From Penicillium oxalicum (Eukaryota; Ascomycota; Eurotiomycetes; Eurotiales; Aspergillaceae), in NCBI RefSeq assembly GCF_001723175.1, contig NC_064653.1, positions 3,038,001 to 3,102,000 on the forward strand: a stretch of 64,000 nucleotides of DNA, in the 5' to 3' direction. This document shows positions 43,461 to 55,113 of the stretch, one piece after another. The position numbers and the translations under genes are program-made. Within the stretch, counting starts at the first letter, position 1. Each line of letters starts with the position of its first letter. The notes beneath the pieces are model-generated. The model was not told where the DNA came from. It saw only the letters and a list, made by a program, of their open reading frames with translations, and ran no database searches.

Positions 43461-46400
43461 TCAATCAAGCTCGTCCTCAGATTCGAAAGTTGAAGGTCTC
43501 CTGCCAACAGAACTGTTGCGAGCCTTGGGTCGTTTGTTGAGCCCATTGCTCGACATGGAACTTTTACGCTTCATAGGCCGAGAGCCGAGCACTCCAGGTG
43601 CGTCGTCAACGTCCCCCAGGCCGTCATAGGTGTCGCTCTCTCCACCATTCTCCCGGTCAACTTTGAATTCTTCGTCGATGGCAAGAAGAGTCGAGAATTC
43701 GCGGCATTTGTTGAGCATGGCTTCAGTGTTATTAAGGGAGGCCATGTTCCTCACAATAGCCTCCCAAAATTTTTCGCCAGTCACGCCATTGATCCTTGTG
43801 GCTGTTTTGTTCAATTCCTTCGCACTTTGCTTCGACTTCCCATCCTTGTCTTTCTGGTGAGAATTCAGTCCATACAACCGACGCAGGTGAGTCCGTGCTT
43901 CCCAAAGCATTGAAAGCGAGGCGGCCGCAGTCGCCAACAATCGGAGAGTATGCGGATCAACAGGATTCTGAGCGTTGGCAGGGATTGACATCGTCACGTC
44001 GCGGCTAATGCCAGCAGTCTCCGTGGAAGGGTTGAGGACTGGCGGGCCAACTGGAGTAGGGAACAGGTCAGTCTCGATCGCATGTGCAACGACAGTGCCG
44101 GTAGATGACACAATTTGCTCAAGACAGCCAATAGTTGGGAGGAGCTCCGCCAGCTGAGCGTAGTCGAAAAAAGCGAGATTTTGGGCAATAAAACGAGCCA
44201 TCAGGAGATGCTCTGGTGGATCGCCAGACGCATCGAGCTTTTTCAACTCAAAGTCAGCCTTGGAGCAGAGGTTCGCGAGAAACTTCTTCTGGTACCGACT
44301 GTTGCTGATCTTGACAATTTCAAAAAGAGGGGCGAGCTTCGCGAGATAAGGCCGGGTAGTTGCGCCGTTGGAATCGCCTACCACATCGCGCTGGTAGTAG
44401 AACGCTTCTTGGACAGCTCGCATATACTCTCTTTCAAACATGGACTCGAACTGCTGGTGGATCATCTTGTGCGTATCGAAAGCCACTTTGGCTATTTTAG
44501 AGTCTGTTGATGTCTCAAGGGACACCAAAACACCCGCGCACTCCTTCGGATGCACCAGCCCCTGGCGATTGATACTGGCGATTAGTTCGATCGCAGTCAA
44601 GGCGTAGGTATCCTGTCGTGACTGTGCGACCTGGAGCATATTTTTCAAGAAGTGCTGTGCAATCAACGCAGCAGCACCGTCATTGTCGCTTGCTTTCAGC
44701 GAGCCCCCAAGTCGAGTGGACTCTTCCTGAGCAACGGCTTCCGCAGTGGGTACCACTCCCTTTTCAGATCTACCCTCGTGAATGAAGAAGAAGTCTGCGA
44801 ATGATCGAAGCACAATGTGTTGCAACCCCGGAGCACCTTCGCTGAAGACCTGGGAAAAAGTTCTCCTGGTAGGCTCACGACCGAACTGAGCGGGCCATGA
44901 TTGACAGATGGCACCAACGCTTTCGAGAGCTGTCACACGAAGTTCGGTAGGTTGGGTGGAATCAGTGAATGGAAGAATGCAGTCGACCATCAGTGATGCC
45001 ACAGACCCACCGGGGCCACTGCTCCACGTTGGAAAAGCATTCCTGAAATGTGCGATATACTTCTCAAGATCACAGTGCCGCCCAACGCAGCCTGCAATCC
45101 TGATGTAGCTTTTCGCGCGGGCCAGTACCTTTGTATTAGCCGAAGAGGACATATCAACGGTTCTGTACTGCTGTAAAGGCTTTAGAACGGATAGAGTCAG
45201 TTTGACAAGTCGGTCGGTATTTTGAAGGACTCCATTTATTGTCCAAAGGCAAGCCATGACCTCGTTTAGCTCGGGGCGTCCCAGCTTCGCCACGCTCTTA
45301 AAAAGATCGTTTTGCACATCTTTGAGCAATTTGTTGTGGGCGGAAGACAGGTACGGAAGGACGCATCGATAGATCACAACAACTGAGCGGAATAGGAAAA
45401 GGTCGTCTGCATTGGCTAGGTTGCCAATGTATGGATGCAAGGCTTCCAGTTGATCAGGGCTGAAAAGCTTGGCGTTGGCCTTGGCGAAGACGGTAATAGT
45501 TTGGAGCAAAGCTTGCTTGAATGCCTGGGATGCATCCGCGTCCTCCACGAGTCTCTGAAACATCGTGGAAACCATTGATTTACACACTTTGAAATTCAGG
45601 CTTGATGATTTAGATTTGCTTGAGAGCACGGCGCTGACACAGGTACCGAGAGACTCGAGGGCGGTTTCGCTGCGTTCGACCAAGCTGATAATCAATGCGA
45701 CCTGCTCTCCAAGCGCCATTTTGAGCTTCGGTCCATCGGGAACAGAATCGATTGAGTCATGGAAAGGGACAAGCCAAATTTCTTCAAAGGTTTGACGAGC
45801 CAAAACCGCTACACTTTCCTCGTGATCACCAGTCCGCTGCAGAAAACTATCCAGGATAGCTAACTTGAGCTCCTGGCGGGATGTCTTCTGATAAAGGTCC
45901 CTCAGTAGGCCAATACAGCGCTTACGGACACCGGCAGTGGCATCACCAGCGCAAGCGAGAATACTCCGACATCCTTGCTCCTCGAGTTTTGGTCGAAGAC
46001 CAATACATTTGGCGATCAAGGAGAGTGCAGAATCACGGACCATAGGAGAAGCGTCTGTGGTGCAGCGAAGAATCAGACGCATGACCGACGCATCACGGTC
46101 AAGCAAATTTGGATCCTTCTCAAGCATTTCAATGACACTCTTTAGACTCCTGCTGCGGACCTTAGCTTGGTCGCTTGCGATGGAATTGAGGAGGACCTTG
46201 AGAATCGTGTCGAACGCCTTTCCAAAGCCCGAATTCAGAACAGTCAAGATGTATGCGAATCTCCCGCTGGCACTGGAGATTGAATTGAACTTCCGGTGTG
46301 TTTCCAGGTATCGCGGGTCGGAAAAGGCCCGTGACAGGAGATCAATAAGTTCGCTTGTGGTGCTATCCTCTGGAACATCCGTCTTGTCCTCGGAATTGTA

Positions 46401-48997
46401 ATAGAGATTGCAAACCACCTTTGCCCACGCGGCCATGTAGAACCCTCGTGTGCTAGTCAGCTGGGAATTGTCGGAACTCTTATCTTGGAGCAGATACTCC
46501 AATGCCATTCTGTAGGGGCCATCAGTGGCAACCAGGTCCTGCGGATGGAGCGCGCGAGAAGTGAAGTCGTCAAATTGCTGCTTGAGGGAGTCGTTGGAAT
46601 CATTATCCTCCAAAGCCGGAAGCATATGCTGAGCGTTCGCAATTAGATCAGAAATCGCTGATCCCATCCACCCGAGGAGCTCAAGAGCCATGCTCTTTGC
46701 CTGAGCGGAGCTTTTGTCGAGGTCCGCGATGCCAACCATATGTGAGGCCATAATTCGAAGGAGGAGTTCGGATGCTGGCCAGTCAGTGGAACCTAGCACA
46801 TTGATAAGGTCTTCGGTAAAAAGATCAAGAATATTTCGAAAAGGCTGATCGCCACTCTTTGTTGCATTCATAGCCCGCTGGACAATGAACGTGACAATGT
46901 ATTGGGCGCTGCGGATCGCATTGTCATAGAGTCTATTCACCCTAACCGCTAATCGCTCCAAATTCACGCCGGGGTCATTATCGTCGTCGTGGACTAAATC
47001 CTCTTCGTTGGTCCCATCATCCATTAACTCGTCCTCGTCATCCCCTGTTGAGGCTTGTAGCCGGCGCTTGCTGTTGGATCGCGTTGGCGTCTCAAGTGCA
47101 GTTGTCTGCACAAGTTGAAGAACCAAAGCTGTCAACAGTTGAATGTTTTTTCCATCCGCTATTTTGAACTGCCTGGCACTTTGGCGCGTAGACGGAAGTT
47201 TTTCTAGCGACCCAAGAATTTGATCTAGGATGTATGATCGCTGAGCAGGGTATCGAGAAAAGATCTTGGCGAGCACGTCCATGGCCCCGCGCCTCGCAGG
47301 CTCAAATTTTGAAGATCCAACGGCGGAATCTTTCTCATTATGCGCATTCTCGACAAATATCAACTTGGCGGCAAAGAAAAGGGCAGAGTTGATGGATGTT
47401 TCAGGTACTTCAACGCGGGACAGGAAGTCCGCAAACAGGGTCAATACTTTCTTGCTTTGATGAATGAGGCTTGCGATTATGCGTCGCTGAGCTGAGAAGA
47501 ATTTGAATTGCTCTGCGTCTTTGCCGCCTGGGCGCGCTTCCACTGCCGGGATGATGCAATGGTCGAAGAGTTGCTCAACAACAGGTGGTATGGCCTCAAT
47601 CAGATCCTCAGGACAAAGCTCTCGCTCTGTTTGACGCCCTGACATTGTCTGAAGCAGCGTACCGATGGCCAGCAATGCGTTCAGCACATCTTCAACCTTG
47701 CATAACCATTCCTGGACCTCGGATTCATTCGAAGGATCTTGTAGAATTATTTGGGTAGACTGGGCGGCAGTGATGGGCCTTTCGCATAGTTTTTGAATCC
47801 TTTTCAGATAGTCAGAGGGAATATCATGAAGCCGATCAAATCCGGACACTTTGCGAATAGCTTTTTGCAGGCGGTTGTGTGAGTCAGACGATAGCACTGG
47901 ACCATGCACTTCTAGCGATCTGAAATTGACAAAAACCGGGCTCGGCTTGTCTGCAGTAGGAGCAATGGATTGGTCCGGTTCAATCTGATCCTCAGCCTCG
48001 AAAACTTCATGTAGAACATCTTGTAACTTGAGCAGAGCATCGTCAGCTTCCGCTTTCTGATCTCTCAATCGCCTTGCGGTTACATCGTCGTGATGATTGA
48101 CTTTGGACTTGGAGGGCCTGGTTGGTTTGGGCTTCATTGGGATGACCACGGACACCTGACTCGAATTTTGTCGATGCTTCTCATGGGAAGGTGAATCTGT
48201 GTTGTTCGCCAGGTACGCGTGGCTGTTCCACGATGTTGCAGGGTTGGGGAATACCTCGACCGTCTCAGATCTGGCCGGGGGGATAACTGCTTGAGGATCT
48301 GTGTTGGTGAGTATAAGCTTGAAATGGTAACTGATGCTTCAATCCAACTGAGCGCTTACATCTAAACGCAATATCAGTTGACTCAAGTATCATTCGTGCA
48401 AAGGCACCCAGCGGGCTGTGATAGGACGTTGAACCGTTCGAAGTGGTCGGCTGTGACTTGGGATTGAGGGCATAGGACGGTGGGACCTTGAAATTGCTAG
48501 AATGAGAGACATAGTCAGAAACGGGCATGGAATAGCAAACAAACATGGCCTTACAACTCTGTCAACTGATCCCCATCCAGTAACTGCTGAAGATATTCAC
48601 GGGATGTTTCTAATCGACTAGACTCGTCCAAGCCGGTTTCTATCTCCGCATCGAGCTCACTCAGGGTCACTCGGCCAGCTTGAAGCACATGATTGATTGA
48701 GGTGGTATTAGACGGTCTACCAACGTCGGGACGAATGACACAATCTGAAGATCATACGAAACCGTCAGTAAGCTGCGATGAGGTTCCGGATTTGAAGTTC
48801 ACCATGGGGTTGATCAGACCGAGGCCAAAAATAGGAGCGCTAGACATGGACGAGTACTGGAGCGCCTCGTCCACTGACAACGGCCGAAATCCTTGTGTAT
48901 GCGTATATGAGGGTCCCATCGCCGATTCAGGCGCCTGCTGCATGTGAGGATGGCCATTAATGACCACCTGCACCCCTGGGCGTCCATGATTGTCCAT
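43461..48997 (-). CDS. SCC2: SCC2/MIS4 (NIPBL) cohesin loader
   Basis: A main exon of 1564 codons (48155 region down to 43461) joins three short upstream exons to give about 1780 aa. The start at 48997 reads MDNHGRPGVQVVINGHPHMQ. Exon 1 must end before the TGA near 48747; a donor in the GLGL segment that joins to DCVIRPDVGRP is the in-frame choice. Upstream exons include VTLSELDAEIETGLDESSRL and NFKVPPSYALNP. Scc2 with Scc4 loads cohesin on chromatin and stimulates its ATPase. HEAT repeats run through most of the protein; family landmarks are RSRSLKSVIEMLEKDPNLLD, ASPMVRDSALSLIAKCIGLRP and GVRKRCIGLLRDLY. Acidic and basic low-complexity runs near 500 and at the C-terminus (RPMKRKSSMSSNGLNKRPKA) resemble nuclear localisation signals. 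No frame breaks occur over 4.7 kb. RPA12 starts 361 bp away on the other strand. Confidence 0.92.
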
Positions 48998-49357
48998 GTT
49001 TGGCGATTGCGAAATCAGAGAAGGAAGGCGCTAATCAGACAGAGGGGGACCTGCCGACAGCGGAGTCATGACAGTGACTTTGAGCATCAATGGTACGCTC
49101 TCCACCATTATTTGCCGGCACAATCTGATCCACAAAGCACCGGTCAGCTTAGAGTGAGCTCTTGATCATCATTCACTTGTCTGTCATTGTATCAGGCTAC
49201 AATACTGCCGTGGATTCCCGCCTGATGTGGTATCGGCCTGGTCCGTGCGATCAAAAAAAAGTCCAATGCCGCATCCTCTACCTTCCTTCAAAATCTAGAC
49301 TTACTATCAATCTTCCCGTGCAGCAAACGCTACAATCGCATCCTTCTCATTCCCATA
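48998..49357. promoter_or_regulatory. Divergent promoter between SCC2 and RPA12
   Basis: The starts of SCC2 (minus) and RPA12 (plus) lie 361 bp apart, so both core promoters must fit here. No specific motif was assigned. Confidence 0.5.
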
Positions 49358-49867
49358 ATGTCAGCGATTGGCTCTCTTATTTTTTGCACAGATTGTGGTA
49401 ATCTGCTGCGTGAATCTACCGGAGACGAGAATGCGATCCTGCATTGCACCGTTTGTGGAGCGCGGAACAAGGGTAAGTGATGGCAACGGAGACTGAGCAA
49501 AAGGCACGCGAACTTCAAGGGGCTAGGAACACTAAAATTCTGTCAGATATTATTCCACAAACCATCGTTTCCGAGTCTAAGCCCTCTGCATTCCCTTCGG
49601 CTCTGAGATCTAAGCGCTCTGCGGTTCAAACGTTATCGGCAGAAGATCGCAAGACCGAGGCAGTTACCAACCACCTGTGCGGCAAATGCGGGAGGACAGA
49701 GATGTTCTTCACCACCGTTCAGCTTCGTAGTGCGGATGAGGGTAGTACCGTGTTCTACCGCTGTGTGTGCGGTTATAAGTATGCCTTCGCCAAGAAAAAA
49801 CTGCAAACTTTGAATTACCTTAACCGGGATGCTAATAATCGAAATCAGGGAAACCTCGAACAATTAG
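49358..49867 (+). CDS. RPA12: RPA12 (A12.2), small zinc-ribbon subunit of RNA polymerase I
   Basis: Three exons (49358-49472, 49547-49778, 49849-49867) give 121 aa, the usual length. The N-terminal zinc ribbon has CTDCG and CTVCG. The C-terminal TFIIS-like ribbon has CGKCG, then TVQLRSADEGSTVFYRC with the acidic DE pair used for RNA cleavage. The last intron (gtatgc, branch gctaata, acceptor cag at 49848) gives the ending YKETSNN, matching the family ending YKxxTNN; without it the frame runs on 35 unrelated codons. The subunit supports transcript cleavage and termination by Pol I in the nucleolus. One oddity: the last cysteine pair reads CVCG (C-x-C), where the family has C-x2-C, so one residue seems missing from the fourth zinc ligand region. 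The gene converges on the DOHH gene, 117 bp away. Confidence 0.9.
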
Positions 49868-49984
49868 GAAACATTGATCGTTGTGGGTAGAAGGGGGATT
49901 GTTCTATGTACTGGCTGTATAACATGTGGGATAAAGAGCATCAAAATAACGACGTTACGACATTTCCTTCATATTTGACATGCA

Positions 49985-51065
49985 TCACGCCGAGGCGGCC
50001 GCGGCTGCCCTATCGGGGATGAGCGCATATTCCATCTCACCGTTCTTTTCGAATTCCGCCATATCGAGGGCGACGATGACGCTGTCCCGCACAACCTGTT
50101 CAGGATCATTGAGGAAACCCCTCAATGTGTCCTCAACACCCTCCTCATCACCAAGGCTGCCAAGAGCCTCAGCCGCCTCGTGGCGGACCATTCCAACCTC
50201 CTTCAGGTCGCCAAGACACTCTGTGAGATACGGGACTGAGGCGGGATGGCAGAGCTGGCCAAACACGAAGGCAACCTCATGGCGGAAGAGAGCAGATGGA
50301 TCTTTCAACCCCTTTGCGAGTGACTTCACAGCATCCACCGCCGTAGGAAGATCAGGAGGGGACGCAAGATCGCGCAAGCCGAACATAGCGCGATATCTTT
50401 GGAAAAGAGGAAGCTTGGTGTCAAGCAGGGTCTGCTCCAGATCGGGAATAGAGGGCTCGCTGGCCTTCAGCGGCATTGGTGGAGCTGGGTCGATGGATGT
50501 GAAATCGCTGTACAAAATTCATTCTGTTAGCTTGCCCAACAATCCCTGTCGAGGTTTCCAGTGAATGAACACACCTAGGCTTTAACTTCTCAGCCTTCCT
50601 CTGCTCGGAGTTCTCCCACACAATCCGATCGACAGCAATATCGCATGTCTCCCGTACAATATCAACTTCATTTTCGTCATCGCGCAGTCTCTTCAAGATC
50701 TCTAGACTCTCAGCATATCCCAGCGCACCCAGAGCCTCAGCAGCCTCGTGGCGACACATGGAATCCTCCTCGACATCTTTGACAACCTGCTGCAGATAGG
50801 GCACGGAATCACGGTTGCGGGTCTGGCCCAGACAGTAGGCAAGCTCATGCTTAAGAAGAGCAGAGTTGGATCCAAATGCGGCGGCGATTGCTTGAATAGC
50901 AGGGAGAGTTTGTTCGGTGGCAGGGTCCAGGCAGGCCAGATGCTTCAGCGAGAAGAGGGCACGGAAGCGGCGAGCGAGAGGCTCGGACTCGTTGGTCAGC
51001 ACCTTGCGCAGGGCGAGGACAGTCTCATCAGCCCCAGTGGACTCGACAGTAGCGGAAGGAGACAT
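49985..51065 (-). CDS. LIA1: Deoxyhypusine hydroxylase (DOHH, Lia1)
   Basis: Two exons give about 338 aa; the start at 51065 reads MSPSATVESTGADETVLALR and the junction is KLKPS-DFTSIDPA. The enzyme hydroxylates the deoxyhypusine side chain on eIF5A, completing hypusine. It is an all-helical HEAT-repeat protein with two symmetric halves. The four iron-binding His-Glu motifs are all present: LKHELAYCLGQ and CRHEAAEALGALG in the first half, FRHEVAFVFGQ and VRHEAAEALGSLG in the second. The tail ends in an alanine run. It acts in the cytosol and needs deoxyhypusine synthase upstream, which is not in this window. No defects were seen. Confidence 0.95.
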
Positions 51066-53365
51066 CCCGAAAGAATGACAGACGTCGATTAATGGTGGGG
51101 GAATTGAAGGTTGTTTGGTTGCTTAAATGCGGGACAAGCAATCGAGACGTGCATTACATTTTTTTTTCTCAGACCATCTTATCGCAATTGGAGGGTGGGG
51201 TGGCGGGGCGGCCTACGCCCACTCGGGTCTGGCTTGACCGCACAGGTTCGATCGCCAATCGATTAATCCCGTGACTCGACTCATCTGGCAACTTTGGGAG
51301 CTATTGTTAACAAGAGACGACTTAAATCACTGCGCTTGAGGCAAGACCGAGGGAGGACTAGATTTGATGCATTTTTGGAGAAAGCTTATGAGAGGTCGAT
51401 GCAGTGCCGCAAATTTCCTCAAGATCAACGCAGTTTGTCCCTACATCCATCCAACCTACTTCTTCGGGCTGTACGGTGGAACCCGCCCGGCCAAAGATAA
51501 AGACATACTACTTTATGGACTTCGGATGCAATCAAATCTATGAATATGGCGTTATTCGTTCTCCAGGGATCAAAGATAGTGAAAGTAACCATAACATTAA
51601 CTCTGGATATGTCGCAGCGCCGACGGGAGCCGCTAGGATGTTCATTTCATCGACGAGTACAGGTGTCATTCGTCACCTATAGCCCTGTGTCTACCTACTA
51701 TGTCGAACACATATATGTAGAGTAGGTGCCTGCTCAGTTTAGATTCCACCCCTGTCCATCAATCAGAATGAGGCGGATGGTTAAATGGATGGTCCTCTTT
51801 GATCTTCCTCTGGAACATCCATTTAAGTTCAGCGTCTCAGCAATGCCTTGCCCAATCTCAAGGAGGCTTCAATCAACATCCTTGCCATCCTTGGATTTCT
51901 TTATGTCGGCAGGTACAAAAATGATGTCCGTGCCTTCACCTGCAGTGGTGTTATGCCCTCCCACAGCCTCTTAACAGATCATTTGCTTCTCTAGGTTCAT
52001 CTTAGGTTTCAATATACCTTGGCTCAGGTTGTCATGTCTCTTTTATGTATGCCTGTGATTCCATACTCCTCAAGACATTGTCACCTGGAAATTTCGAATT
52101 TGTGGATTGCCGAGGGACAAGTGTGTGCCCCTCTATGTATCAATTTTGAAAACCATGAACTAGAGGTACCTCTTCAACGAAATGACTCCTTCGATCAGGA
52201 AGACTACTAGTAAAGACTACGAGTCAGCAGGTACTTTCGGTATACTTATGCCATTCGCTGCGGGGAGTAACTCTAACGTACGAACGACTGGCGGTGATGC
52301 GCCTCCCGCTCCCGTTGGGTTCCAGACCGGGCCACTGCGGACGTTCCCGCAGACTCGGCCACTTGGGGCATGTGAAACCACAAGTTAAACAGAATGTGTG
52401 TAGGCGTTCGATCTTTGCCATGGTTTTAGCATCGGTTCCCGGATTTCTATGCCAGGAGCGCTTTGATAGAAGTTCAATAGAAGGAACATCTATTTTCATG
52501 TACTGAATGATTCTCAGCCGCACAGTAACTTGGCGAAGCGCTGACTGGTCTCAGGACAGCTGACAACCTTCGAGGATGCTTGAATGGATCAACTAATAAT
52601 GCAGAGCGATCGACAGTGGTGACTAAAAGATACAGGCACGGGGCCTACCGACGTATTCATATTAGTACTGCATTAGCCCAGGTCCGGATTCAATCAGCTG
52701 GAAAGCACCTTGACGTCGCGATCATGACCCTTCACTGCTCGTCCGAAAGCAACGACGTTGAATGCTAACACCAAGAGAAGCATGACCAGTGTCACATGTT
52801 ACGAACAAAGCGAGACGAACATACGAGCAATGTTCAGAATCCGAGCCAGGAGGACAGATACGGACAGTATAGCCTAATTGTTAATCAACTACACGCTCTC
52901 CTAAGTACCTGTCTTTGAGCATAAAGATCAGCATTTAGAGGACCTTTCATATTGAATTCATGCAATTCCAAAAGTACATCAATTGATGCGCAGAGGTGAA
53001 AATTCATGGATGACTATCTTGGTAAATGATCAATACGCCCATCGGACAGATCGATGAGAGATGGGACATTCGACCGGAGATCATCCAGGTAGTTGCTGGT
53101 TCAAGTAGTCGATAATGTGCCCAAGGATAGAGAGGCTACTCCGCAACCCCGGAACCCGTCACCTCTGCTACACCACTCAAAGGAAGCCCAGTTCCGTCAT
53201 GTTGCCAGCCGTACAAAGTACATACTATGGGTTCGTATTTGCTTTTTTGGGGACCGAAAACTTTCAAGGGAGAAGAGAATCCAGCAACCTGATTTTGTTT
53301 CAAGAAAGGCGTGAAAAAGAAAAGATGAACAGAGGATATTTACATGATATAGGGAAGTAGCAGGA
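51066..53365. other. 2.3 kb gene-free stretch
   Basis: The DOHH promoter lies at its left end, with a T-rich block at 51160-51170. The rest has only short open frames without family motifs on either strand. A frame on the minus strand at 52224-52523 (CLTCGFTCPKWPSLRERPQW) looks protein-like for a short run but could not be extended. No transposon ends were recognised. Confidence 0.55.
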
Positions 53366-54156
53366 TCATTTGGTCTTGATGTGCTTGAGCTTCTTCGGCT
53401 CGTGAAGGAAGTTGTTGGCATAGGCCTTGGGAACAAAACGGCGCTCGTTCGGCTCCTGAACGAAGTATTCGTAGCCCTGCTTTTGGGCAAAGGCAATGGC
53501 ATCCTCTTTGGATTTGAAGGTGAGGTTGGTTCCCTGCATGCCATCCGCAGAGGACTGCCAGCCCATGAGAGGGTTCTCCCAACGGTGTCCCTTCTGCAAG
53601 ATATCCCAATCCATACGCCAGTGGTGTGCGTGCCAGGTACCGGACTGGGTAGCAGGCTTCGTGGGGCGGTAGATTCTGCATGAATCAGGTCGTTAGCGCA
53701 TCAGGGTTTCGCGAATTGTGCAGCAAGCATCGAGTATCTCATGTACCTGACAGTGCGCGCCTGAAGGTCGGTAGGAGCGCCGGAAAGAACCGCAGCGGGC
53801 AGTACAGGACCAGGCTCACTGCCGTCCATCACACGCTTGGGGACTGGCGAGAAAAGGCTAGAATGCGAAGATGGAAACTAGGTTAGTAGGGCGATTCAAG
53901 TCGATTGAGAGAGTCGGAACTCATACGAGGTGGCATGGTCGATAGTGGCCTCATAGTCAGGCTGATGACGGGTCATGGCCTCTGCTGGAGTCTGCTTGCT
54001 GACCAGAGTGCTGTCCTTGTTGGGCGCGTCGGGAGCATCAGAAGGGCTGGTGCTCACCTCGCCCTTGGCCACGCTGGAGACAAAGCGGGCATTGACAGGG
54101 GCGAACACTCGAGTCGCACGAAGGCCAGCAGCACCTCCGATTCGAAAAAGCGACAT
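53366..54156 (-). CDS. 21 kDa subunit of mitochondrial complex I (NDUFS4 / NUO-21 type)
   Basis: Three exons give about 215 aa. The start at 54156 (MSLFRIGGAAGLRATRVFAP) opens an Arg-rich mitochondrial presequence. The exons join as ATIDHATS-LFSPVPKRVMDG and LQARTVR-IYRPTKPAT. The conserved complex I domain follows: HHWRMDWDILQKGHRWENPL, MGWQSSADGMQGTNLTFKSK, AIAFAQKQGYEYFVQEPNER, ending KLKHIKTK. The WENPLMGW motif is diagnostic. The subunit sits in the matrix arm of NADH:ubiquinone oxidoreductase near the NADH-oxidising module and supports its assembly. The gene is divergent from the ATP synthase subunit f gene 290 bp away. Confidence 0.94.
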
Positions 54157-54446
54157 GTTGATAGGCAAGTGACGTGTGTGGTAGTGGCTAAAGCAGAGGC
54201 GGGCTGGTGTGAGGAGGTTAATCGCAGAGTGCAGGTCACGGCACACCCGAATTGGGTTTAGCGCATCGAACTCATCCGACCACCCGCTTCCTCTCTGAAG
54301 AGACTCTTCCCTCTACACAGCAAGTCGCTTCTGGTTTATTTGCGCCGCAAAAGACAGGTTCGTGTTTGTTGGCCCCGTTGGCGCATTGATCGTCGTGGAA
54401 TTTCGTTATTGCGACTAATTACTGACGCATGAATAGTCCAGCCAAG
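54157..54446. promoter_or_regulatory. Shared divergent promoter of two OXPHOS genes
   Basis: Only 290 bp separate the start codons of the complex I 21 kDa gene and the ATP synthase subunit f gene. An ATTGG (CCAAT on the minus strand) at 54251-54255 is a possible site for the CCAAT-binding complex, which is known to act on respiratory genes in fungi. This single site is weak evidence. Confidence 0.5.
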
Positions 54447-55113
54447 ATGAGCTACATCGCCCGCCGTGGTCTCTCGACCCTGATTCCCCCCAAGGTATGA
54501 CTCTCCCCGAATCGCCATGTGAGAGGCCTAAGCATGCATCAGCAAATACTGATGTCTCTTCTACTAGATCGCTTCTCCTAATGTGAGTTCTCGACGACCT
54601 TTCCGCACGCGTTCATTGCTCTCCCCATATTACTTCGACACCCGTTTCTTCCCGACATCTCTCCGTAACCTACGGCAACACCAGAGCCACTCGTTTCCTA
54701 CCTTGTTCAACCTTTTCACTAACATCTTACACCAAGGCCATTGGAGCTGCTCAGGATGCTGCTCGCATGGAGCGCGTTGTGAGCTTCTACGCCGGTCTTC
54801 CCCGCGGCCCTGCTCCCCAGACCAAGGCCACTGGTCTCCTCGGCCGCTACCAGGCTCGCTACTTCAACAAGAACTCCGCGGCTCGTAAGTCTCTGGTACT
54901 CGGTTTCCTATAGGTGTGACATACATGCTGACCATAACAAGCTTTGCTCCACGCCATTGCTGGTATTTTGTTGATGGGTTACAGCATGGAGTACTACTTC
55001 CATCTCCGTGAGTGCCACAATCCCGCTCCTGTCGACAGGGTCCGAATAACTGCTTCATCGATTTTTCATACTGACTTTCCAAAAAAGGCCACCACAAGAA
55101 CCACCCTCACTAG
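54447..55113 (+). CDS. ATP17: ATP synthase subunit f (Atp17), mitochondrial
   Basis: Five exons (54447-54494, 54568-54582, 54737-54884, 54942-55007, 55088-55113) give 100 aa. The product starts MSYIARRGLSTLIPPK and ends HLRHHKNHPH. Family features are AIGAAQDAARMERVVSFYAG, LPRGPAPQTKATGLLGRYQA and one membrane helix (LLHAIAGILLMGYSMEYYF). Subunit f is part of the membrane stalk region of the F1Fo ATP synthase in the inner mitochondrial membrane and is needed for a stable Fo. Exon 2 is a microexon of only 15 bases (codons IASPN), flanked by consensus splice sites; missing it would drop five conserved residues. All junction phases agree. Confidence 0.93.

Noticed and set aside
49779..49890. RPA12 C-terminal extension of about 35 residues
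   Set aside because: A good intron (gtatgc, gctaata, cag) explains the extra codons and restores the family ending.
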